Source: Dorea_D hominis
Lineage (GTDB): Bacteria > Bacillota > Clostridia > Lachnospirales > Lachnospiraceae
DNA length: 64,000 bases
Assembly (NCBI RefSeq): GCF_014287705.1
Contig: NZ_JACOOY010000019.1
Span: 1-64,000 of the forward strand
Direction: 5' to 3'
The notes below the pieces were generated by a model that was given only the letters and a program-made list of their open reading frames with translations, made no database searches and was not told the origin of the DNA. Both the position numbers and the translations under genes were made by a program. This document shows positions 1-7,745 of this stretch, piece by piece (position 1 is the stretch's first letter; every line of letters begins with the position of its first letter).

Positions 1-259
1 TCCGATTTGACTCGGATTTAAAATCAAGTTCGTTCCAGTTCAAGAAAACTACTAGCTTTCTTATCCCTTTTACTGTTTTAAGGTTGACATTGAACACTTA
101 TTGAGGTCTTTCACGAATTTAGTGTGAAAGTCGTTCGACAGAGTCGAACTTCATTTTGTTCTTTGTCCGTTCTGAATATTCTCTTAAGAATTTTCAGGGT
201 TGTTGTCTATTGTTTAATTATCAAGGTTCTTATCTGTTGTCTCAAGCGACAGCTTTAAT
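1..259 (-). promoter_or_regulatory. Probable 16S rRNA operon leader
   Basis: No protein gene fits this stretch. Read on the minus strand it runs from two strong tandem promoters toward the left edge and has the look of a Lachnospiraceae pre-rRNA leader: a boxA-like stretch (CCTTGATAATTAAACAATAG, near 213-232) followed by AT-rich spacer. The mature 16S would begin beyond position 1, so the RNA gene itself is not seen. The assignment rests on promoter strength, the absence of coding potential and the leader-like sequence; a strong promoter for another stable RNA is the alternative. Confidence 0.55.
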
Positions 260-288
260 AGGTTATCACATCTCATGTCGTTTGTCAA
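260..288 (-). promoter_or_regulatory. Downstream promoter (P2) of probable rRNA operon
   Basis: On the minus strand a perfect -35 box TTGACA (283-288) is followed after 17 bp by TAACCT (260-265). Five bases after the -10 comes a 17-nt initial transcribed sequence (238-254) that matches 16 of 17 bases of the one downstream of P1, at the identical distance. That repeated architecture is better evidence for a promoter than the weak -10 alone. Confidence 0.6.
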
Positions 289-365
289 CAACTTTTTTAT
301 TTTTCTTTGTTGTCTTCCGTGTGACATCTACGCTTCTCAGGTGTGTCTCACGCGACAGCTATATT

Positions 366-394
366 AGAATACCACTACAATTCATAATTGTCAA
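366..394 (-). promoter_or_regulatory. Upstream promoter (P1) of probable rRNA operon
   Basis: Perfect -35 TTGACA (389-394, minus strand), 17-bp spacer, -10 TATTCT (366-371). The initial transcribed region AGCTGTCGCGTGAGACA (344-360) recurs after P2. Tandem strong promoters upstream of a stable RNA operon are typical of Firmicutes. Confidence 0.7.
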
Positions 395-442
395 TAATGT
401 TTTTATAATTTCTTCAATTCCGAATATTCTGATAATTATTTC

Positions 443-1798
443 TTACAATAAGTTCATCGTCTGATTTACACTTTTTACGCCAATTACTTCTATTCCTTCT
501 ACTTTACCAATTGATTTCAACGACACTTCCGGGACCACGCACACCTTGAATCCAAGCTTCTTAGCCTCTGCAACTCTCTGTTCAGGCATGGTTACTGCAC
601 GCACCTCACCACTGAGCCCAACTTCACCAAACACAATCGTATCTTCACTTACAGGACGATTTTTATAACTTGACGCAACTGCCATTATAATTCCAAGATC
701 TACTGCCGGCTCATTCATACGGATTCCTCCGGCAATATTTACATACGCATCATAACCGGATAACGGCAATCCGACTCTTTTTTCCAGAACCGCCATCAGC
801 AGATTCACTCTGTTATAGTCAATTCCTGCTGCCGTTCTTCTCGGCATTCCAAAGTTACTTTTACAAACCAGCGCCTGAATTTCCATCAGCATTGGTCTTG
901 TTCCTTCCATTGCACAGGCAACAACCGATCCCGATGCATTTTCCGGTTTGCCACTCAGCATAAATTCTGACGGATTCTCAACTTCTACAAGGCCTTCTTT
1001 TCTCATTTCAAACACGCCAATTTCATTCGTGGAGCCAAATCTGTTTTTTACTCCTCGAAGTATTCTGTAAGAAGCATGTCTGTCCCCTTCAAAATAAAGT
1101 ACGGTATCTACCATGTGCTCCAGAACTCTTGGTCCTGCAACTGTACCTTCTTTTGTCACGTGACCGACAATAAAAATCGCAATATTCATACCTTTTGCCA
1201 ATTGCATAAATACGTTCGTAGATTCCCGCACCTGCGAAACGCTCCCCGGCGCCGATCCAATCTCTTCATTGTACATTGTCTGTATAGAATCAATCACTAC
1301 CACATCCGGCTTTTCCCGTTCGATTGCTGTCTGGATCAGATTCAGACTTGTCTCACATAACAGATAAAGATTTTCTGAAAATTCACCCATCCTGTTCGCA
1401 CGCAGTTTTATTTGTTTCAGAGATTCTTCTCCTGAAATATACAACACCTTTTTATTCATTGCAGAAAGTTTCTGACAAACCTGTAAAAGTAATGTCGATT
1501 TACCAATTCCGGGATCTCCGCCAACCAGGACCAGTGATCCTGGCACAATTCCTCCGCCAAGCACCCTGTCCAGTTCTACCAGTTCTGTTTTCATTCTCTC
1601 ATCTTCGTCTGTTGTCACACTCGACAAAGTTACTGCCTGTACCTGTTTTTCCTTCGAACTTTTCTGTCCTTTTATCGATACTACCTTTTCTTCTGCAAAT
1701 GTATTCCATTCCTTACACATCGGGCACTGCCCAAGCCACTTTGACTCTTCATGCCCACAGTTCTGACAGAAATATACACTCTTCTTTGCTTTTGCCAT
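443..1798 (-). CDS. radA: DNA repair protein RadA
   Basis: RadA (Sms) is a RecA-like ATPase that drives branch migration of recombination intermediates in the cytoplasm. The 451-residue protein has every family landmark: a four-cysteine zinc finger (C11, C14, C25, C28), Walker A GGDPGIGKST at 93-102, Walker B VVVIDS around 166, the RadA-specific KNRFG motif at 251-255, and a C-terminal Lon-like domain of about 150 residues. Length is normal for the family. A terminator for the preceding gene ends just upstream of its start, so it is probably transcribed alone; downstream lie the tandem stable-RNA promoters. Confidence 0.97.
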   Translation of the reverse strand: MAKAKKSVYFCQNCGHEESKWLGQCPMCKEWNTFAEEKVVSIKGQKSSKEKQVQAVTLSSVTTDEDERMKTELVELDRVLGGGIVPGSLVLVGGDPGIGKSTLLLQVCQKLSAMNKKVLYISGEESLKQIKLRANRMGEFSENLYLLCETSLNLIQTAIEREKPDVVVIDSIQTMYNEEIGSAPGSVSQVRESTNVFMQLAKGMNIAIFIVGHVTKEGTVAGPRVLEHMVDTVLYFEGDRHASYRILRGVKNRFGSTNEIGVFEMRKEGLVEVENPSEFMLSGKPENASGSVVACAMEGTRPMLMEIQALVCKSNFGMPRRTAAGIDYNRVNLLMAVLEKRVGLPLSGYDAYVNIAGGIRMNEPAVDLGIIMAVASSYKNRPVSEDTIVFGEVGLSGEVRAVTMPEQRVAEAKKLGFKVCVVPEVSLKSIGKVEGIEVIGVKSVNQTMNLL

Positions 1799-1820
1799 TC
1801 TAACGCTCCTACAATTTGGT

Positions 1821-1847
1821 AAAAAAAGAGCTGCTCTCTCGCAGCCC
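1821..1847 (-). terminator. Intrinsic terminator of the 137-residue protein gene
   Basis: On the minus strand GGGCTGC pairs with GCAGCTC around a six-base loop (1828-1847) and is followed by seven T residues. It lies downstream of the gene at 1902-2315 and immediately before radA. Confidence 0.75.
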
Positions 1848-1901
1848 TTTTTGACTTTTCTGTTTCACTTTGTTTCCATCAATATCAATAATCGTTCGGG
1901 A

Positions 1902-2315
1902 TTATTTTTTAATGATCTTAACTTTCATCGAACGCTCTGGTTCCAGTTCAGCGCTGACGCTCAGCTTACCACTCAGATTCGTCTTCATATCTCCGACATT
2001 CACATCATCCAGATATACTACATACTCGGTATCTGCCTCCAGTTCCAGTGTAAACTGAGCATCCTGCATTGCTGATACAGAAAATGTAACGACTTGTTCA
2101 GATGCATTAAAATTCGTAACTGCTGTTCCCGGTACGGATTCATATACGAACATTTCGTTCTTCTCCAGTTTGGTAATCTCAGAAAATGTCTTTACTTTGT
2201 AAATGTCTCCCTGAAATTCAAAACCGTCCAGTTTGGTCTTACTCCCTAATGTATAATCTCCAAAGCTTAATGTTCCATCATTCTCAGCTCTTAATAATTC
2301 TTTCACAGCTGCCAT
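1902..2315 (-). CDS. Conserved small protein of unknown function
   Basis: A 137-residue soluble protein that I do not recognise. There is no signal peptide or membrane segment. The sequence alternates hydrophobic and polar residues and is rich in T, V and acidic residues, which suggests a largely beta structure; the C-terminal third (ELEPERSMKVKIIKK) is lysine-rich. It has its own terminator (1821-1847) and starts 56 bp downstream of the clpC stop, so it could be read through from clpC or be independent. The ATG is preceded by AGGAGGACAC on the minus strand, a good ribosome binding site, supporting a genuine gene. Confidence 0.75.
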   Translation of the reverse strand: MAAVKELLRAENDGTLSFGDYTLGSKTKLDGFEFQGDIYKVKTFSEITKLEKNEMFVYESVPGTAVTNFNASEQVVTFSVSAMQDAQFTLELEADTEYVVYLDDVNVGDMKTNLSGKLSVSAELEPERSMKVKIIKK

Positions 2316-2371
2316 TTCATGTGTCCTCCTACAGTTCTTCTTTCGTATCCCTATTATATATCAAAACATTT

Positions 2372-4816
2372 TTATTTTGTAGCTTTTGGGATAAATTTTA
2401 TTTCTTTTTTAGACATTCCGACTACTATTTCGGAGTCTTTTTTTACTTCTCCATTCAGAAGTGCTTCTGCCAGCGGTTCCTCCAGCTGGTTCTGTACCGC
2501 TCTTCTGAGCGGTCTTGCGCCGTATTTTTGATCCATTCCCGTTTCTGCAATATACTCTTTCACAGATTCACGGATCGTCAGTTTAATTCCAAGCTGTTCT
2601 TTCGCACGCTTCGTAAGTTCGCGGCACATCATTCCGACAATCTTCTTGATTTCTGCTTTTCCAAGCGGATGGAACACAAGAATCTCATCAATACGGTTCA
2701 AAAATTCCGGGCGGAAGATCAGTTTGATCTCACGCATGACATTATCTTTCATCCGCTTATAATCATCGGCCGCATTTTCCTTCACATTAAATCCAAGCTT
2801 CTTCGGATCAATGATCGCCTGTGCTCCGGCATTCGATGTCATAATAATCACGGTATTACGGAAATCTACTTTTCTTCCTTGTGAATCTGTAATATGTCCA
2901 TCATCTAAAACCTGTAACAATATATTAAATACATCCGGATGCGCTTTTTCAATTTCGTCGAACAATACAACCGAATATGGATGTCTGCGCACCTGCTCGC
3001 TCAACTGACCACCATCTTCATGCCCGACATATCCCGGTGGAGATCCGATTAGTTTTGCCACGCTGTGTTTTTCCATATATTCGGACATATCTACCCGGAT
3101 CATAGACTCTTCACTTCCAAACATTGCTTCCGCCAACGCTTTTGAAAGCTCTGTCTTTCCTACACCAGTTGGTCCGAGGAACAAGAATGAACCGATCGGG
3201 CGGTTCGGATCTTTCAAACCGACACGTCCACGTCTTACTGCCTTTGCCACCGCCGTAACGGCTTCTTCCTGACCGACTACACGTTTATGAAGCGTTGCCT
3301 CCAGCTTCTTAAGTCTCACGCTTTCTTCTTCCTTAAGTCTGTGTACCGGGATCTTCGTCCATTCAGCTACAACATCTGCAATATCATCTTCTGTGACAGT
3401 AAATTTACTTTCCTTATTCTTCCGCCGGAAGCGCTCCTGCGTCCGTTCTAATTTCCTCTGGATCTGCTCTTTTTCCTGGTTCTTCTCTCTGGCTTCCGAC
3501 ATATCACCGCTGCGGATCGCATTTTCCAGATCTGTCTTTACTTTTGCAAGACGTTCCTCCAGATCATATACAGATGCCGGTGCCTTGAATCCACGCAACC
3601 GTACTTTCGCGCACGCTTCATCAAGAACATCGATGGCTTTATCCGGCAAAAAGCGATCACTGATATAGCGCTCAGATAACTTCACCGCAGCATCCAGCGC
3701 TTCTTCATCAATCTCTATCTGATGATGCTTCTCATAACCGGCTCTTAATCCTTTTAAAATCTCTGTGCACTTCTTCTCATCCGGCTCTTCAATCATAACC
3801 GGCTGGAATCTGCGCTCCAATGCAGCATCTTTCTCTATATATTTGCGATATTCAGAAATCGTTGTTGCACCAATAAGCTGCAGTTCTCCTCTCGCAAGCG
3901 ATGGTTTTAAAATATTAGAAGCATCCATCGCACCTTCTGCACCGCCTGCGCCAATGATCGTATGCACTTCATCCAGAAATAAAATGATATCTCCAGCATT
4001 CTCTACTTCACGGATCAGCCGTTTCATACGTTCTTCAAATTCTCCGCGGTACTTCGTGCCTGCAAGCATTCCCGCAAGATCCATCGTATAAATCCGCCTG
4101 TTCTTCATACTTTCCGGAACAATTCCTGCAGCAATTCGGGCTGCAAGACCTTCGATCACTGCGGTCTTTCCTACCCCCGGTTCGCCGACTAGGCACGGAT
4201 TGTTCTTTGTTCTTCTGCTCAAGATCTCCATCAGACGCTCAATCTCTTTCTCTCGTCCGATCACCGGATCTAATTTGCCTTCTTCTGCACGCAGTGTCAG
4301 ATCTGTTCCATACTGATCCAGCACGGAATCCTTTCTTCCACCTGCATCTGCTGCCATATCCTCCATCATCTCTCTCGGATCAACACCGGATACAAGCCAG
4401 ATATCCTGTGATATCTTCTGCAGACTGATATTTAACGTCTGCAATATTCTTGCCGCCACACAGTCTGCATCATGCACAAGCGCAAGGAGCATGTGTTCTG
4501 TTCCTATCTTATCTGCATGCACGCGCACTGCTTCTATCTTACTCTCTTCTAACACAAATTCCAATCTTGGACTGTTCTTAATACTTCTGCTGTCAATCGT
4601 CTGTATACCTGCAACCGGAGTTACAAGTTCATTAATAACCTGCACGAGACGTTCTTCATCCACACGGTTCATTGCCAGCACCTGTCCTGCAACACCTGTA
4701 AATACTTTCTGTAATGCAAGCAGTAAATGCTCAGTTCCTATATAAGGATGATGCAGCTCCTTCGCAATTGTCCTGGACAGGCGAAGCGCCTCTTTTGCCT
4801 GTTCTGTATAAATCAT
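2372..4816 (-). CDS. clpC: ATP-dependent Clp protease ATP-binding subunit ClpC
   Basis: Hsp100 unfoldase that feeds substrates to ClpP. The 814 residues hold the Clp N-domain repeats (1-140), AAA-1 with Walker A GEPGVGKT at 211-218, a ClpC-size middle domain (about 415-470, with a UVR-like charged helix), AAA-2 with GPTGVGKT at 548-555, and an LGF tripeptide at 675-677 in the position of the ClpP-docking loop. Its ATG overlaps the TGA of the upstream GntR-type gene by 4 bp (ATGA), so the two are translationally coupled. The classical Bacillus partners ctsR, mcsA and mcsB are absent here, suggesting different control of this chaperone. Confidence 0.96.
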   Translation of the reverse strand: MIYTEQAKEALRLSRTIAKELHHPYIGTEHLLLALQKVFTGVAGQVLAMNRVDEERLVQVINELVTPVAGIQTIDSRSIKNSPRLEFVLEESKIEAVRVHADKIGTEHMLLALVHDADCVAARILQTLNISLQKISQDIWLVSGVDPREMMEDMAADAGGRKDSVLDQYGTDLTLRAEEGKLDPVIGREKEIERLMEILSRRTKNNPCLVGEPGVGKTAVIEGLAARIAAGIVPESMKNRRIYTMDLAGMLAGTKYRGEFEERMKRLIREVENAGDIILFLDEVHTIIGAGGAEGAMDASNILKPSLARGELQLIGATTISEYRKYIEKDAALERRFQPVMIEEPDEKKCTEILKGLRAGYEKHHQIEIDEEALDAAVKLSERYISDRFLPDKAIDVLDEACAKVRLRGFKAPASVYDLEERLAKVKTDLENAIRSGDMSEAREKNQEKEQIQRKLERTQERFRRKNKESKFTVTEDDIADVVAEWTKIPVHRLKEEESVRLKKLEATLHKRVVGQEEAVTAVAKAVRRGRVGLKDPNRPIGSFLFLGPTGVGKTELSKALAEAMFGSEESMIRVDMSEYMEKHSVAKLIGSPPGYVGHEDGGQLSEQVRRHPYSVVLFDEIEKAHPDVFNILLQVLDDGHITDSQGRKVDFRNTVIIMTSNAGAQAIIDPKKLGFNVKENAADDYKRMKDNVMREIKLIFRPEFLNRIDEILVFHPLGKAEIKKIVGMMCRELTKRAKEQLGIKLTIRESVKEYIAETGMDQKYGARPLRRAVQNQLEEPLAEALLNGEVKKDSEIVVGMSKKEIKFIPKATK

Positions 4817-5196
4817 TCTGTCTTTCCTTTCCCGTATTCATCAAAAATCTCATCAACCAGAGTATGAACTTCTTCTCTGGTTATATTCTTACAGCATCCC
4901 TTTGCCAGAAGGATTCTTAACTGTCCTTCCAACTTCAGAAGCGCTCTCGCTTTGTCTACGTCAATGGCGATCACAGCACCTCGTCTGCGGTCAAGCTGTA
5001 TAAAGCCTTCCTGCTTTAAAATAGAATATGCCTTGTTCACCGTATGCATATTAATCCCTATATTGTCTGCAAGACGTCTGACCGACGGAAGCGTATCACC
5101 TTCTTTGATCATCTCTGTTGCAATTCCCATAATGATCTGGTTCTGCAACTGTACATAGATTGCTTCATCGCTGTTAAAATCAACTTCTATCAGCAC
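4813..5196 (-). CDS. GntR-family (YtrA-type) transcriptional regulator upstream of clpC
   Basis: A 127-residue regulator with a winged helix-turn-helix (residues 10-75, including the typical LPSVRRLADNIGINMHTVNKAY recognition region) and a short helical tail of about 50 residues instead of a ligand-binding domain, which is the hallmark of the small YtrA subfamily. It ends in a 4-bp overlap with clpC and is therefore almost certainly co-transcribed with it. A GTTATA-N7-TATAAC palindrome covers its promoter and is the natural autoregulatory operator. The inducing signal is unknown. Confidence 0.9.
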   Translation of the reverse strand: MLIEVDFNSDEAIYVQLQNQIIMGIATEMIKEGDTLPSVRRLADNIGINMHTVNKAYSILKQEGFIQLDRRRGAVIAIDVDKARALLKLEGQLRILLAKGCCKNITREEVHTLVDEIFDEYGKGKTE

Positions 5197-5216
5197 ATTA
5201 TCACCTTTTTCATTTT

Positions 5217-5256
5217 GTTATACAACCACTATAACACAATTAAAGAGAGCTTACAA
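5217..5256 (-). promoter_or_regulatory. gntR-clpC promoter with candidate GntR operator
   Basis: On the minus strand TTGTAA (5251-5256) and TATAGT (5228-5233) are separated by exactly 17 bp, 32 bp before the ATG. The -10 lies inside a perfect palindrome GTTATA-N7-TATAAC (5217-5235), placed so that a bound dimer would block RNA polymerase. The -35 falls inside the hairpin that probably terminates ald. Confidence 0.6.
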
Positions 5257-5277
5257 TAAAAACTGTAAGCTCTCTTT
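5242..5277 (-). terminator. Probable terminator downstream of ald
   Basis: A perfect 14-bp stem (5242-5255 with 5264-5277) and an 8-base loop. It follows the ald stop by 38 bp. Only three T residues follow the stem on the minus strand, so efficiency is uncertain. Confidence 0.6.
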
Positions 5278-5314
5278 CGCAACTTTGAAGGAATTAAGTT
5301 TGGAAATTTCTCTC

Positions 5315-6430
5315 TTATACGAGTGTATGGATATCTGCATATTCGTAGCAGTCATAACTGTCTGCAACGTTCTTACATGTCAGTTTTCCATCGTATGTAT
5401 TAATTGCTGAGAAAATCACTTCGTTATCTTTACAAGCCTGCTCCAGACCTTTTCCTGCAATCTGAAGTCCATAGCTTAATGTTGCATTCGTAAGTGCAAT
5501 TGTAGATGTTCTCGGAACTGCTCCAGGCATATTTCCTACACAGTAATGTACGATTCCGTCTTCAATAAAAATCGGATCATCATGATACGTAACTTTTGTT
5601 GTCTCACCGCATCCGCCCTGGTCAACTGCCACGTCAACAAATACAGCACCTGGTTTCATCTCTTTTAAATATGCTTTTTTAAACAGCTTCGGTGCAGATT
5701 TACCAGGAATCAGAACAGAACCGATTACAAGATCTGCCTCTTTTACTGCATGTTCGATATTGGAATCATTAGATGCAAGTGTCTGGATTCTTGCTCCAAA
5801 AATATCATCCAGATATGCAAGTCTCTTTAAATTAATATCAAGGATTGTTACATTGGCACCCATACCTACTGCGATCTTGCATGCGTTCGTTCCTACAGAA
5901 CCACCGCCTAAGATTACAATATTAGCCTTTGGTGTACCTGGAACACCTGCCAGGAGAACACCTTCTCCGCCAAAACGTTTTTCGAGGTATTTCGCGCCTT
6001 CCTGAATACTCAGACGGCCTGCAATCTGGCTCATCGGTGCAAGAAGCGGAATACTTCCGTCACGCTCGATCAATGTCTCATATGCAACGCCTTTTACTTT
6101 TCCATTCAGGAGTGCATCTGTCTGCGGTTTGTCCGCTGCCAGATGTAAATATGTATAAAGAATCAGGCCTTCATGGAATAATGGATATTCTTCCGGAAGA
6201 GGCTCTTTTACTTTGATCATCATCTCAACGGTGTCCCATACTTCTTTTGCGGAATCAATCATGATTGCGCCCGCATCTTCATACTCTTTGTCTGTAAAGC
6301 CGGAGCCAACCCCTGCGCCTTTTTCGATATAAACTTCATGTCCTGCATTTTTGTAACTCTTTACATTGTTAGGGGTCATACCTACACGAAATTCATTGTT
6401 TTTGATTTCTTTTACGCATCCAACTTTCAT
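5315..6430 (-). CDS. ald: Alanine dehydrogenase
   Basis: NAD-dependent reversible deamination of L-alanine to pyruvate and ammonia. The 371 residues match the family length. Catalytic K75 (in VKEP) and H96 (in YLHLA) fall at the canonical numbers, and the NAD-binding loop GGGSVG is at 175-180. The ATG has a strong AGGAGGT site. It is transcribed divergently from an RpiR-type regulator, with an inverted repeat in the shared intergenic region just upstream of ald, which suggests that the regulator controls it. In an amino-acid-fermenting anaerobe the enzyme can run either toward pyruvate or as an ammonia/NADH sink. Confidence 0.96.
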   Translation of the reverse strand: MKVGCVKEIKNNEFRVGMTPNNVKSYKNAGHEVYIEKGAGVGSGFTDKEYEDAGAIMIDSAKEVWDTVEMMIKVKEPLPEEYPLFHEGLILYTYLHLAADKPQTDALLNGKVKGVAYETLIERDGSIPLLAPMSQIAGRLSIQEGAKYLEKRFGGEGVLLAGVPGTPKANIVILGGGSVGTNACKIAVGMGANVTILDINLKRLAYLDDIFGARIQTLASNDSNIEHAVKEADLVIGSVLIPGKSAPKLFKKAYLKEMKPGAVFVDVAVDQGGCGETTKVTYHDDPIFIEDGIVHYCVGNMPGAVPRTSTIALTNATLSYGLQIAGKGLEQACKDNEVIFSAINTYDGKLTCKNVADSYDCYEYADIHTLV

Positions 6431-6476
6431 TTTTACTACCTCCTGTTTTACTGATGTCGTTTCTTTTTAGTTTCCG

Positions 6477-6520
6477 GGATAATATTTTTCATCTTTCATT
6501 TTTTATGAAGAATATTATTC
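6477..6520. promoter_or_regulatory. Long inverted repeat in the ald-rpiR divergent region
   Basis: Arms 6477-6492 and 6505-6520 are 16 bp each with two mismatches, separated by 12 bp (core arm AATATTTTTCAT / ATGAAGAATATT). It lies 47-90 bp upstream of the ald start, where a repressor or activator would act. The adjacent RpiR-family gene is the natural candidate ligand; the rest of the 287-bp gap is AT-rich without further clear structure. Confidence 0.5.
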
Positions 6521-6717
6521 ATTTATCTCTAAAATTATACTAACACAACCCTTTCTGTTATGCAATAAAAGTTATTTATTTCACGAAAGTTTTATTTTCG
6601 TTAATAATATGTCAATTGTGCCGACAATTGCACTTGCATATTTAGGCTTTTCATGATTAAATTTAAGTTAGAAATATCTCATTTCTATTTATATGTAAAA
6701 AAACTGAGGAATAGACT

Positions 6718-7575
6718 ATGAAAGAACTAAGAGAAACAATACATAATGCAACTCTGACAAAAACGCAGAAGCTGATTGCCAAATATGTTCTGGACAATTC
6801 AGCCGATGCCTGCTTTATGACTTCAACGGATATCGCCGACACTCTTGGCGTAAGCGAATCTTCTGTCGTACGGTTCAGCCGCTCTCTGGGTTACAGTGGA
6901 TTTATGGAATTCCAGAAATCCCTGCGAAAGGATTATCAGGATAAGGTGCTGAGCATTTCCAGCTCCATTACTGTACCTTCACAGCGAGTTGCCAAGCAGG
7001 CAAAATTGGAAACTAATTCAGATTATATTAAAAGACATTATAAAAATACAACGAAAAATCTGGATACTATTTTTTCGCAGAATGCAACTTCTGCTTTTGA
7101 TGAAGCTGCAAATATTATTATCAACAGCAGACACAAATATATCGTTGCATCCCGCGGCAATGCATGTCTGGGCGATTATTTCCTTCTGTACCTGAAGCAT
7201 ATGGTACGCGGAGTGGAAAGCACTTCTTCCGCTTCCATCAGCCCGATTGATCATATGTGTAATATTTCAAAAGAGGACTGCCTGATCGTATTCAGCTTTC
7301 CAAGGTACTCTTCCATGGATAAACTTGCTGTACAGATGGCATGTGATGCCGGCGCACAGATTATTCTTTTCACAGACAAGCCAAGTGCACTTCTCGCACC
7401 TTATGCCACTGTTCTGATTACAGTTCCGGTTGACAGCAATGCTTTTTTCAATTCTCTTGTCGCACCACAGTTTGCATGTGAAGCACTGCTTGATACGATC
7501 AGCCACCATGTGAAGGGCATTGAGAAGCGGCTGAAAAAAATCGACCAGTACTTAAGTGAGCTGGGCACATATTGA
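6718..7575 (+). CDS. MurR/RpiR-family transcriptional regulator
   Basis: A 285-residue regulator with an N-terminal helix-turn-helix of the RpiR type (about residues 1-80; TSTDIADTLGVSESSVVRFSRSL) followed by a SIS domain (about 110-260) that in this family binds a phosphosugar or related effector. It is one of the few plus-strand genes and is divergent from ald, a neighbourhood that suggests control of alanine metabolism rather than of a sugar operon; no sugar genes are nearby. The start is preceded by CTGAGGAATAG. The effector cannot be predicted from sequence alone. Confidence 0.9.
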   Translation: MKELRETIHNATLTKTQKLIAKYVLDNSADACFMTSTDIADTLGVSESSVVRFSRSLGYSGFMEFQKSLRKDYQDKVLSISSSITVPSQRVAKQAKLETNSDYIKRHYKNTTKNLDTIFSQNATSAFDEAANIIINSRHKYIVASRGNACLGDYFLLYLKHMVRGVESTSSASISPIDHMCNISKEDCLIVFSFPRYSSMDKLAVQMACDAGAQIILFTDKPSALLAPYATVLITVPVDSNAFFNSLVAPQFACEALLDTISHHVKGIEKRLKKIDQYLSELGTY

Positions 7576-7648
7576 TATGTTTAACGTCAAAACACGCTCT
7601 GTGAGTTTTATTCGTTGATTAGCGGTCGTCAGATGCCGCCATAACAAG

Positions 7649-7720
7649 AAGCCAGCTTCCGGTTAGCGGATGATGTATCCTGATACAGAGACACATCATC
7701 CGCTAACCGGAAGCTGGCTT
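7649..7720. terminator. Bidirectional terminator between rpiR-type gene and purD
   Basis: A perfect 28-bp inverted repeat: arm 7649-7676 pairs without mismatch to 7693-7720 around a 16-base loop. It lies between converging genes and ends in T-rich DNA on both sides. The stem is about twice as long as a normal intrinsic terminator. Confidence 0.8.
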
Positions 7721-7745
7721 TTATGTTTTTAATAAATACTATATT

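Noticed and set aside
156..464. Open frame of 102 codons on plus in the left leader region
   Set aside because: It has no ribosome binding site, is rich in F/L/I from AT-rich DNA and runs across two minus-strand promoters; treated as non-coding.
2186..2884. Long plus-strand frame of 232 codons antisense to clpC
   Set aside because: It is the shadow of the clpC reading frame, with no ribosome site and low-complexity F/S/C-rich translation. The same holds for other long plus-strand frames opposite purD, addA, addB, rnr and eno.
7649..7720. Considered as an insertion-element end or attachment site
   Set aside because: A stem-loop between convergent genes with T-rich flanks is explained by bidirectional termination; only one copy is seen in the window.
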